Shown one piece after another: positions 52,815 to 61,800 of a stretch of DNA of 64,000 nt (positions within the stretch are counted from its first letter, which is position 1; each line of letters opens with the position of its first letter). The position numbers and the translations under genes are program-made. Origin of the DNA: Thiorhodococcus drewsii AZ1 (GTDB lineage: Bacteria > Pseudomonadota > Gammaproteobacteria > Chromatiales > Chromatiaceae); assembly GCF_000224065.1 (NCBI RefSeq), contig NZ_AFWT01000015.1:1-64000 (forward strand), read 5' to 3'. The notes under the pieces are model-generated. The model was not told the DNA's origin. It saw nothing but the letters and a program-made list of their open reading frames with translations, and did no database searches.

Positions 52815-55800
52815 GTGAGACGAGGTCTGATCGCGATCTTCGCCCGCCACAGGTTGCTCGCCAACCTGCTGATGGGCGTCATCTTCATCCTCGGCGCCAT
52901 CGCGCTGAGCCGCATGAACGTCCAGTTCTTCCCCACCTTCGCGCTCGACATCGTCTCGGTGCGCGTAATCTGGAGCGGTGCCGCCGCCGAGGACGTCGAG
53001 AACGGCATCGTCATCCCCCTGGAGGAGCGGCTAAAAACGGTCGACGGGCTCAAGAAGCTCACCTCGACCGCCGCCCAGGGCGTCGCCAGTCTCTCGCTCG
53101 AACTGAAGGAGGGAACGGACCCGCTGCTCGCGCTCGATCAGGTGCGCCAACGGGTGGACGAGTTCCGCAACCTACCGCAGGACGCAGAGACGCCTCAGAT
53201 CGTGCGGGTCTCGCGTTACGACTCGGTCGCGCGGCTGCTGGTCTCGGGACCGAACCTGGCCGATATTCGGCCCTGGGTACGACAGTTCGAGCGCGAACTC
53301 CTGGCGCGCGGCCTCGACCGCATCGACATCACCGGCCTGCCCGAGGAACGGATCGCGATCGAGGTGCCGGGCGCAGCGCTCGAAACGCTGGATCTATCGC
53401 TCGACGGAATCGGCGAACAGGTCAACCGATTGGCGCGCGACATCCCTTCCGGGATCGCCGGCGACGCCGACGGCGCACGCGAGCTGCGCGGACTGGAACA
53501 GCGTCGCGACCCGCTCGCCTTCGAGGATCTCGCCATCCTGAGCGACAACCGCGCGCTGACCCGGCTCGGCGATGTGGCCACCATTCTGCGCGAGCCCCGA
53601 CCGGGTAGCCTGACGCTTTCGCAGATCCAGGACGACGCGACGGCGGACGAACCGGCGACGGTGGAGCTGCTGGTCCAGCGCGCCGAGAACGGCAACTCGC
53701 TCACCGCCGCGCGCATCTTCGACGACTGGCTCCAGGACACCAAGCCGACGCTGCCACCCAGCATCGAGCTGACCGTCTTCGATGCCCAGTGGCGCACCAT
53801 CAAGGACCGCATCGACCTGCTCATCCACAACGGACTGCAGGGCTTCACACTGGTGATGCTGCTGCTCTTCATCTTCCTGCCGGGACGGGTCGCCTTCTGG
53901 GTGGCGATGGGCATCCCGACCGCCTATCTGGCGGCGCTGACGCTGCTCTGGGCCTTCGGCGGCACCATCAACATGATCAGCCTCTTCGGCCTGCTGCTGA
54001 CACTCGGCATCATCGACGACGACGCTATCGTGATCGGCGAGTACGCCGAATCGCGCTTCCGTCAGGGCATGGCTCCGGCCGAGGCCGCCATTGCCGGCGC
54101 GCGGCGCATGTTCTGGCCGGTGATGGCCTCGGCTCTGACCACCATCGCCGCCTTCCTGCCGCTGATGCTGGTCGGCGGCATCATGGGCAACATCCTGGGC
54201 GACATCCCTTTCGTCGCCATCATGGTACTGATCGCCTCGCTGGTAGAGGTGTTCCTGGTCATGCCGGCCCATCTGCGCACCGCCTTCGCCCATCAGGTCC
54301 GCCAGCAGCCCCCCGCCTGGCGCCGCAGGGTCGACGCCGGATTCGATTACGTCCGCGACCGGCTCTATCGCCCCCTGGTCACAGCCGCAGTGCACAACCG
54401 AGGCATCACCGTAAGCCTGGTCGCGGCCATGCTATTCCTGGCGATCGGTCTGATCGCCGGCGGACGCATCCAGTTCGTCTTCTTCCCGACACCCGAATCC
54501 CAGTCCGTCTTCGCCAATGCCACCTTCGTCGCCGGCACGCCGCGCGAGCGCACCAGCGAGTTCCTGGATGAGATGCAGCAGGCACTGCTGAAAACCGAGC
54601 GCGAGCTGGGCGACGATCTCGTCGAATCCGCTGTCGCCCGTCTCGGCGCGACCGTCTCGGTCGACGTCGGCCCCGGCGCCAAGGGCGATCAGCTCGCCTC
54701 CGTCCAGGTGCAGCTCGTGCCTTCCGAGCAACGCGATGTGCGCAACGAACGCTTCCTCAAGACCTGGCGCGAGAACATCCAGATGCCCGCCGGGCTCGAA
54801 AGCCTGGTCCTATCGGCGCGGCGCGCGGGTCCGCCCGGACGCGACCTGACCGTCCGTCTCACCGGCAACGACGCCATGCCACTCAAATCGGCCGCACTGG
54901 AACTCGCCCAAAGCATGGAGGGCGTGCCGGGTGTCTCCGATATGGTCGACGACATGCCCTACGGACGCGAACAGCTCATCTACCGACTGACCCCGGCCGG
55001 ACAGGCGCTCGGCCTCACCACCGAGAGCCTCGGCCGCCAGCTGCGCGCCGCCTACGACGGTCATCTGGCGCAGCTGGTCCAGGCCGGACAAGATGAGTTG
55101 GAGGTCCGCGTTCTGCTGCCGCGCGGCGAACGCGCCCGACTCAATTCGCTGGAACAGCTGCGCATCCGCACTCCCGACGGCCGGTTCGTCCCGCTGACCA
55201 CGGTCGCCTCCTGGGAGACCCGACAGGGCTTCGAGGCCCTGCGACACGCGGCCGGACGACTGGCAGTGGAGGTCTCGGCCGACATCGACCGGGCGCTCGC
55301 CACGCCGGACAACGTGCGCGAGGCGCTCTCGCGCGAATTGCTGCCGAGACTGGCCAAGGATTACGGCATCGAATACAGCTTCGAGGGCCGAGCGGCCGAC
55401 CAGCGCGAAACGCTGGGCGACATGAAGCTCGGGCTCATCCTGGGGCTGGGGATGACCTACATCATCCTGGCGGCCGTCTTCTCCAGCTGGGGCTGGCCGC
55501 TGGTGGTCATGACCGCGATCCCGCTCGGACTGATCGGCGCGATCGCCGGACACTGGCTGCTCGGGCTCGACCTGACCCTGCTCTCGCTGTTCGGCCTGTT
55601 CGGGCTCTCGGGCATCGTGGTCAACAACGCCATCATCCTGGTCAGCATGTACCACGAGCTGCGCGAGACCGGCATGGAGGTCGACGAGGCGCTGATCGAG
55701 GCCGCCAGCTCACGACTACGGGCCATGCTGCTCACCTCGGCCACCACGGTCGTCGGCCTGGGACCGCTGATCTTCGAGACCAGCCTCCAGGCCCAATTCC

Positions 55801-55973
55801 TCATCCCCATGGCCGTCTCCCTGGCCTTCGGCGTGACCTTCGCCACCGTGCTGGTGCTGCTCTTCACCCCAGCGCTGCTCTCGCTGCACGAGAGCCTGCA
55901 CCAGCGCATGAGCCGGCTCTGGGGCTGGCTGCGGGGCGGAGTCGACTTGCGCAAACCGGCAACCGGCTCCTGA
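52815..55973 (+). CDS. RND efflux pump permease (AcrB/HAE1-like)
   Basis: A 1052-residue inner-membrane proton-driven exporter, normal for the family. Its start is GTG with GGGAG ahead. The TM4 proton-relay motif LGIIDDDAIVIGEYAESRF contains the paired Asp residues typical of HAE-type pumps. Symmetric-half marks are GGTINMISLFGLLLTLGII and LTLLSLFGLFGLSGIVVNNAIIL. Substrate is unknown. There is no outer-membrane channel gene beside it, so a shared TolC-like protein must serve it. Confidence 0.9.
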   Translation: MRRGLIAIFARHRLLANLLMGVIFILGAIALSRMNVQFFPTFALDIVSVRVIWSGAAAEDVENGIVIPLEERLKTVDGLKKLTSTAAQGVASLSLELKEGTDPLLALDQVRQRVDEFRNLPQDAETPQIVRVSRYDSVARLLVSGPNLADIRPWVRQFERELLARGLDRIDITGLPEERIAIEVPGAALETLDLSLDGIGEQVNRLARDIPSGIAGDADGARELRGLEQRRDPLAFEDLAILSDNRALTRLGDVATILREPRPGSLTLSQIQDDATADEPATVELLVQRAENGNSLTAARIFDDWLQDTKPTLPPSIELTVFDAQWRTIKDRIDLLIHNGLQGFTLVMLLLFIFLPGRVAFWVAMGIPTAYLAALTLLWAFGGTINMISLFGLLLTLGIIDDDAIVIGEYAESRFRQGMAPAEAAIAGARRMFWPVMASALTTIAAFLPLMLVGGIMGNILGDIPFVAIMVLIASLVEVFLVMPAHLRTAFAHQVRQQPPAWRRRVDAGFDYVRDRLYRPLVTAAVHNRGITVSLVAAMLFLAIGLIAGGRIQFVFFPTPESQSVFANATFVAGTPRERTSEFLDEMQQALLKTERELGDDLVESAVARLGATVSVDVGPGAKGDQLASVQVQLVPSEQRDVRNERFLKTWRENIQMPAGLESLVLSARRAGPPGRDLTVRLTGNDAMPLKSAALELAQSMEGVPGVSDMVDDMPYGREQLIYRLTPAGQALGLTTESLGRQLRAAYDGHLAQLVQAGQDELEVRVLLPRGERARLNSLEQLRIRTPDGRFVPLTTVASWETRQGFEALRHAAGRLAVEVSADIDRALATPDNVREALSRELLPRLAKDYGIEYSFEGRAADQRETLGDMKLGLILGLGMTYIILAAVFSSWGWPLVVMTAIPLGLIGAIAGHWLLGLDLTLLSLFGLFGLSGIVVNNAIILVSMYHELRETGMEVDEALIEAASSRLRAMLLTSATTVVGLGPLIFETSLQAQFLIPMAVSLAFGVTFATVLVLLFTPALLSLHESLHQRMSRLWGWLRGGVDLRKPATGS

Positions 55974-55976
55974 TCC

Positions 55977-56241
55977 GAACGGGAGAATCGAACCGCAAAG
56001 GCGCAAAGGACGCGAAGAGAGATCAGGGTTCGTAAAGCGTCCGTCCCCCATCTCAAGGATGAGCGTCAGGTACCAAGCAAACCATTGAATCCTTATGCGA
56101 ACGGGAGAATCGAACCGCAAAGGCGCAAAGGACGCGAAGAGGGATCAGGGTTCGGAAAGCGTCCGTCACTCATCTCTAAGATGAGCGTCAGGTACCAAGC
56201 AAGCCATTGAATCCTTTGCGCTCTTTGCGCCTTCGCGGTTC
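55977..56241. repeat. Tandem 122-bp direct repeat with inverted tail
   Basis: Two copies, 55977-56098 and 56099-56220, are nearly identical; each contains ACCGCAAAGGCGCAAAGGAC near its left end. Directly after the second copy, about 56216-56241 (GCGCCTTCGCGGTTC) is the inverse complement of that motif, so the array ends in an inverted repeat. Similar AACCGCRAAGGCGCAAAG sequences are known as widespread dispersed repeats in bacterial genomes. It lies between the convergent RND and dedA genes. No coding potential seen. Confidence 0.75.
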
Positions 56242-56289
56242 AAACCCCCTTTGCTGAAACGGGGGGATCGGAGGCGAGGCCGTCTCAGC

Positions 56290-56892
56290 CTAAACGGCCT
56301 GACGGCGCTGCCACAGGTAGTAACCGATCAGGATCAGAACGACGAACCCGAGCGCGGCGGCGGTCACCAGCGGCAGATTGCGTTGCAGCAGCTCCTCGTT
56401 GCCGCCGATGAAATAGCCGAGCGCGATCAGAACCATCGACCAGAGTCCGGCGCCGAGCGCGGTGTAGGCCGTGAAGGTCGACAGACGCATACGGCAGAGC
56501 CCGGCGGGCAGCGAGATCAATTGGCGGATCCCAGGAATCAGGCGTCCGGTGAAGACGGAGATGGCGCCGTGCTTGGCGAAGAAGGCGTCCGACTTGTGCA
56601 GCATCGTGGGACGGATGAAGAAATATTTGCCGTAGCGCTCAAGAAAGGGCCGTCCGAGCATGAGTGCGAAGAAGTAGTTGAAGAAGGCCCCCACCAGACT
56701 GCCAGCCAGCGAAGCGGCCAGGATAAGGCTCAAGTCCATCTTACCCTGATAGGCGAGATAGCCCGCCGGGATCAGCACCACCTCGCTGGGAAAGGGGATG
56801 AAGGAGGACTCGATCGCCATCAGGGTGAAGATACCCGCGTACCCCCAGCCATGGACCGTCATCAGGATCCAGTCGATGAATTCGTGCAGCAT
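56290..56892 (-). CDS. DedA family membrane protein
   Basis: A 200-residue inner-membrane protein of the DedA/VTT superfamily, proposed lipid scramblases or flippases (undecaprenyl phosphate or phosphatidylethanolamine). The marks are [23 protein letters not shown], the conserved [18 protein letters not shown], and [22 protein letters not shown], including the key Arg residues. The ATG at 56892 gives a normal length; the frame runs 60 codons further without support. Single gene; upstream lies the repeat-rich intergenic region. Confidence 0.92.
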   Translation of the reverse strand: MLHEFIDWILMTVHGWGYAGIFTLMAIESSFIPFPSEVVLIPAGYLAYQGKMDLSLILAASLAGSLVGAFFNYFFALMLGRPFLERYGKYFFIRPTMLHKSDAFFAKHGAISVFTGRLIPGIRQLISLPAGLCRMRLSTFTAYTALGAGLWSMVLIALGYFIGGNEELLQRNLPLVTAAALGFVVLILIGYYLWQRRQAV

Positions 56893-57058
56893 TCCAGAAA
56901 GACCTCGGTCGGATTGTGATTGGGATTCGTCGAATGGACGGTCGGCCAGCCCTTTGGGAAAACCCCGGGACGCGAATGATACCCTCAATTGGAGCGGGTG
57001 AATGGGAGACCGCCGAATCATCTCGGGGCGGGCAGCAGACAAGACCAAAGGGGACGCT

Positions 57059-57112
57059 ATGAGCAAACCCATCGTTCAGCAGGACCTGGATTTCGATCGC
57101 TGCCGCCCCTGA
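57059..57112 (+). CDS. Very short frame, possibly a gene remnant
   Basis: ATG with AAGGGG five bases upstream, encoding 17 residues ([17 protein letters not shown]) before TGA. In-frame reading past the stop stays protein-like for 19 more codons (EEQTAELEAF...). It could be the broken start of a lost gene or a random frame. Not recognised. Confidence 0.2.
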   Translation: MSKPIVQQDLDFDRCRP

Positions 57113-57204
57113 GAGGAGCAGACCGCCGAGCTCGAGGCATTCAGCCCAAGAGGCATTGTAGAGCCGTAAGTGAACTGCTCGACACGAACACCTGCATCAC
57201 CAAG

Positions 57205-57330
57205 TAGGGCGCAATAGTGCAACGTATTGCGCCGCATGACGGATTGCACAGACGCTAACACAAGAATCGAGCCAGCGTGGTCGGTCCATTCCATTCGGCG
57301 GAATACGCTATCGCTATTCCGCCCTACGAC
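57205..57330. repeat. Palindromic dispersed element, copy 1
   Basis: A 126-base element with two near-palindromes: GGGCGCAATAGTGCAACG..TTGCGCC at the left and GGCGGAATACGC..GCTATTCCGCC at the right, joined by a linker that includes GAATCGAGCCAGC. It is nearly the same as the copy at 58433-58560 and in the same orientation. The two bracket the single-module FGE-like gene. The rest of 56893-57386 holds the 17-codon frame at 57059 and otherwise no gene. Confidence 0.75.
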
Positions 57331-57386
57331 GCTGGAACGCCGACCATCCCTGGTAATCGCTCCGCTCGTCCCGATACTTGTCTGGC

Positions 57387-58316
57387 TCAGGTTCCCTGAA
57401 CTCGGGCGCAACGGAAGCCGAGGTTGCCGAAGCAGAGGTCGGACGGGTACCCCTCGCGAACCGCAGAACGGCAACACCTCGCCTCGACGCTCCAAGAGCC
57501 GCCGCGGACCACTCGCAGCGCGCTGGCGACTGCGGAGGAGCCTATCGGATCAACCTCGAGGCGAGCCTGATAATCCCGTTGGCCGTCGGCACACCATTCC
57601 CAAACGTTACCGAGAATGTCGTACAGCCCCCAGGGATTGGGCTGCTTCCTGCCGACCGGATGGGTGCCCGATCTTGGATTCCGATATTGCATCTCGGGCC
57701 AGGAAGAGGAGTCGTGACCCTCCTCGAGCTCGAAGTCGACCCTGCTGTTGCCGCCGTACCAGGCGATCGGATCCAGCGCCGGGGCATTGTTTACGCCGAG
57801 GATTTCGATCGGGCCGGAGTACAGCGCCGTCTCGGTCCCGGCCCGACAGGCATGCTCCCACTGCGCCTCGGTCGGAAGGCTCAGCCCGAGATTGGGAATC
57901 CTGCTATTGATCTGGGCGATGAAGGTCTGCGCTTCGTCCCAGCTCACCTGCTCGACCGGTCGCTCGGGAGTCTTGAAGCGGCTCGGATTCCCGCCCATCA
58001 CGACCTCCCACAGCGCCTGAGTGCAAGGCGTGTCGAACAGCCAGAAACCCTGTGTGATGTAAACCTCATGCCGGGGATGCTCGCGTTCGAGCCAATCGCG
58101 CACCCGCTTCTCTTCGGTAAGCCCACGGGTCTCTTCCTCCGGCGAGCCCATCCAGAAACGCCCCGGGGGAATCCAGCGCAGCCGCTGGGTGACCGCCTCC
58201 AGGGTGAAGGCGACGAAGACACCGTAGCGGTCCTCGCCCCACTCGCTGGCCCAGGCGGGGGGACAGCCCGCGGCCAGCGGGTGCCAGGAGAGATCGATCT
58301 TGAGGACGCCGGTCAT
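57387..58316 (-). CDS. Single-module FGE-like (SUMF1 / C-type-lectin fold) protein, possible former DGR target
   Basis: A 309-residue protein with one FGE-sulfatase-like module: WIPPGRFWMGSPEEE, HEVYITQGFWLFDTPCTQALWEVVMG, RPVEQVSWDEAQTFI, LSLPTEAQWEHACRAGT, NPWGLYDILGNVWEW, and a C-terminal GGSW...CRSA...LGFRCARVQ region. It lacks the CxxxxC copper site of true formylglycine-generating enzymes, so it more likely binds ligands than modifies sulfatases. It is most similar to the second module of the adjacent 1204-residue protein and shares its 3' flank (TCGCTCCGCTCGTCCCGAT on the plus strand). Its 69-base variable segment keeps NNC codons at only some positions and its backbone has changed, so it looks decayed or copied from another template. 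Start ATG chosen because GGTGGG precedes it. Confidence 0.85.
   Translation of the reverse strand: MTGVLKIDLSWHPLAAGCPPAWASEWGEDRYGVFVAFTLEAVTQRLRWIPPGRFWMGSPEEETRGLTEEKRVRDWLEREHPRHEVYITQGFWLFDTPCTQALWEVVMGGNPSRFKTPERPVEQVSWDEAQTFIAQINSRIPNLGLSLPTEAQWEHACRAGTETALYSGPIEILGVNNAPALDPIAWYGGNSRVDFELEEGHDSSSWPEMQYRNPRSGTHPVGRKQPNPWGLYDILGNVWEWCADGQRDYQARLEVDPIGSSAVASALRVVRGGSWSVEARCCRSAVREGYPSDLCFGNLGFRCARVQGT
57423..57491 (-). other. DGR-like variable region 3 (degraded) in the single-module FGE-like gene
   Basis: This spans from the codon after GGSW to the codon before LGFRCARVQ. The length, 69 bases, equals that of the two regions in the large gene. Of the eleven positions expected to be NNC, seven are NNC (AGC, GTC, TAC, CTC, TTC, GGC, AAC); the others are GAG, TGT, GTT and GAG. 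Backbone codons are also changed (Arg to Gly and Arg to Cys), unlike the other two copies. Confidence 0.5.
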
Positions 58317-58432
58317 CTCGACCCACCTAGGTTTGGAATGGGATCGGCCCGCCGGCGAGGGTTCGCCGCGCATCGGCTACGGCTACTGGCACACCGGGGC
58401 ATTGAGTTGCGGTGACCTCGGAAACACACACG

Positions 58433-58560
58433 TAGGGCGCAATAGCGCAGCGTATTGCGCCGCACGCCAGATCACGCAGGCGCCAATACGAGAATCGAGC
58501 CAGCAAAAGATAGCTCCATTCCATTCGGCGGAATACGCTATCGCTATTCCGCCCTACGAC
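58433..58560. repeat. Palindromic dispersed element, copy 2
   Basis: Same two-palindrome structure and orientation as the copy at 57205-57330, with the identical right half (GGCGGAATACGCTATCGCTA...). It lies between the single-module FGE-like gene and the stop of the large FGE-like gene, so copies 1 and 2 form direct repeats around the smaller gene. The rest of 58317-58807 has no gene; its right end carries the block at 58735-58761. Confidence 0.75.
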
Positions 58561-58734
58561 AATGCGCGCCAAGGACACATCCAGCTCCTCGGCGACCGAC
58601 TCGCCGCCATGGATGGGGATGGTGAAGAAGCGCAATTGCATCGGCGGTGTCATCCGTCGTCGAACGAAAGCAGAACAAACAGATAGCGGCGCCAAGGACA
58701 CCTGCCAACCGCTCCGCGAGCGATCCCGGCCAGG

Positions 58735-58761
58735 CCCGGCCTGATCCGCTCCGCGGGCCGG
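58735..58761. repeat. 27-base block in the 3' flank of the large gene, repeated inside the gene
   Basis: The block beginning CCCGGCCTGATCCGCTCCGC is identical to 59821-59847. Here it is non-coding, 47 to 73 bases beyond the stop codon. At 59821 it is coding (linker residues about 859-867, within RPGPRSGSG). This is the clearest proof that the module and its 3' flank were duplicated together. Confidence 0.85.
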
Positions 58762-58807
58762 TCCAGTCCGGGACCCCTCGCTCCGCTCGTCCCGATGCCT
58801 GACCTGC

Positions 58808-61800
58808 TCACACCTGAACTCGGGCGCACCGGAAGCCGAGGTCGTAGTCGCGGGCGTCAGGCGCGCGCCTGAGGCGGTAGGCGGAACGGCAGCCCCGCGC
58901 GGGGTCGCTCCAGGAGCCCCCGCGGATCACTCGGCCCGCGCCGGTCGCGGTCTCATCCCAGGCTGTACCGTCGGTGGGTGCCTCCTGGTAATTCTCATGC
59001 CAGGCATCTTGCGTCCATTCCCAGACGTTGCCGAGCATGTCGTAAAGCCCCCAGGGATTGGGCTGCTTCTTGCCGACCGGATGGCTGCCAGACTTCGGAT
59101 TCGGATACTGCACCTCGGACCAGCCCGACGAGTCGTCACCATCCTCCAGTTCGAAACCCACTCCGCTATTGCCCCCGTACCAGGCTATCGGATCCAACGC
59201 TGGAGCATTCCGTTCGCCCCGAATCTCGATCGGCCCGGTGTAAAGTGCCGTCTGCGTCCCCGCCCGGCAGGCATACTCCCACTGTGCCTCTGCTGGCAGA
59301 ACGAAGCCTGGAAGACGCTCATTCAGCGCCGGAAGGAACCGCTGCTGTATATCGTCCCAGCTCACCTGCTCGACCGGCCGTGCCGGATCCTGAAAACGAC
59401 TCGGATTCTTCAGGCCCAAGGCCACCCAAAGCGCCTGGGTGCAGGGCGTGTCGAACAGCCAGAAGCCCTGTCCGATGGTGACCTCATGCTGCGGACCCTC
59501 GTCATCCCACCGCCCCGGCTCGTCCTCCGGCGAGCCCATCAGAAACCGCCCAGGCGGTATCCAGCGCAGGCGCTGGACGACGGGCTCTCCGCTGCTGGGC
59601 TCGATACGGATCTCGGCCCAGAGTCCGAAACGGTCGCGGCCCATGGCGCTGGCCCAGGAGGGCTTGGCGCAGCGGTACAGGAGCAGCGTCTCGCGGTCGG
59701 AGCGGATCTCCAGCGCCGGGGCGTCCGGCAGCTCGGCCGACGCCGAGACGGCAATGTCGAGACGCAGCAGACGAGGCCACTCACCCTCCCGTCCGGCTCC
59801 GCGAGACGGATCCGTCCCGCCCCGGCCTGATCCGCTCCGCGGGCCGGGTCGAGCCAGCTCCGTTCGCTCCGCCTCTGGCCTGCCTGGCTCACGGACCTGA
59901 ACTCGGGCGCACCGGAAGCCGAGGTAGTCGCTGCGGATGTCGGGCGCGAACCTGCTGCGGCAGGCGGAACGGCAGACCCGCGCGGTGTAGCTCCAGGAGC
60001 CCCCGCGGATCACTCGGTTCGCGCCGGCCTCACCAGCCCCCCAAGCCGAACCGTCAGTAGGCGCGCCTATGTAATTGTCGTGCCAGGCATCCTGAACCCA
60101 CTCATCGACGTTACCGTGCATCTGGTAAAGACCCCAGGCGTTCGGCGTCAACGCCTTCGCCGGAATGGTCTCCTGGCGATAAAGATCTTTCTTTCCACCT
60201 GCGTAAGGAAAGTTGCCGTCATAGTTGACCTGCTCCGGAGTAATGTTCGTGCCAAGGCTGAAAGGGGTGACGGTCCCCGCCCGACAGCCATACTCCCACA
60301 GCGCCTCGCTCGGCAGGCTCAGCCCGAGACATGGAAGACGCTCGTTGATGGATTCGACGAAGTGCTGAACAGCGTTCCAGCTCACCTGCTCGACCGGGCG
60401 ATCCGACCCTTTGAAATGACTCGGATTCTCGCCCATCACCGCCTCCCACAGCGCCTGGGTGCAGGCGGTGTCGAACAGCCAGAAACCCTCTTGGATCCGC
60501 ACCTCGTGCCGTGGGCCTTCCCATTCCATGCGCTCCGGCTCGTCCTCTGGCGAGCCCATGAGAAAGCTCCCCGGCTCGATCCAGCGCATCCGCTGAATGA
60601 CGCTCTGGCCTTTCTTGCCCTCGATCCCAAATTCGACCCAGGCGCCGTAGTCGTCCCAGCCCCAGTCGCTGGCCCAGGAGGGCACTTCACAGGTCATCCA
60701 GAAGCCCGGCGCCCGCTCCCACGACGGCGTCACCCGGACTAGACCGTTCTGCGTCCAGATCTCAGCCAGCGGACTATCCTGGCCGGATATAGGCTCGGGA
60801 TCCGCCGACACCCTCAGTTCGAGCAGATTCCCATGCTGTCCCAGCTTCAGACGTTTCGGCGAGACGCCGGGTGTCTCGACCGCAGCCGGATCCAGCTCAT
60901 AGGGCGGACGGAAATCCGGATCCTCCTGATGAATCCTCCAGCTCAATCGCTGGAGCGAATGCCCCACCTCCGGGTCCCCCCAGAAGGCAGCCCCGGCGCG
61001 CCGTTCGAGACGCTCGAACCAGCTGCGGTCGGCACCGGACATGCGTTCGATCGCACCTTCGGAGTCCTGAGCGAATCCAGCGAAATAGCGTCGCGCCAGT
61101 GCCTGATCCTCCGCCAGATCGGGATGGGTGCGCAGCGGCTCCGGGAGGTTGAGAAGCTCTTCGAACCAGATCTCTTCGGGCAGATGAGCCCGCCAGGCGC
61201 GGAGCAGACGGGCGAAGCCCAGTTGCAGATCGGACGGAAGGCGTTCGGCAAAGAGACACCGAAGCCGGCGCGTATGCTCCGGGCTCAGACCGGCACCAGC
61301 AGGCGAGCGGGCCAGCAACTCGCTGCGCTGCCAGACATCCGATTCGGTCCCCGCATCCGCGGCACCGGGCGGCAACAGCAGACGCGCGGCACGGAGCAGA
61401 CCCGGCTCGATACGCACCGCGGGCGACACCAGGATCAGAAGACGCTCGGCGCGCTTCTCCCGATCCTCCTCGGGCGCGCGCGGGCGCGGGCGCTCCCAAG
61501 GGATGAGATCCCAGACCCTGGTCAGCGCCACCGGGCAAAGCTCCAGAGGGGCCGGCAGCAAGGCGACCGGGACACAGCCGGCGGCCCGCAGATCACGACC
61601 GAATCGCTGCCAGGCATGGACCAGCTCCGACCGCATGCCGGCGAGACATCCCAAATCCCCGAGCACCAGCACCAGCGATCCGGGGGGCGGCAGCCCCTGC
61701 CCTGCCGCGCCGGAAACCGCGAGACGGGCGGCCGGATCCTGCCCCTCGTGCAGGACCAATCCCTGCAGCGCATGCTCGGGAAGGAGCTCGCTCAGCGCAT

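Noticed and set aside
55977-56241. CRISPR array
   Set aside because: Only two long direct units with no spacers of regular length; it is a tandem repeat.
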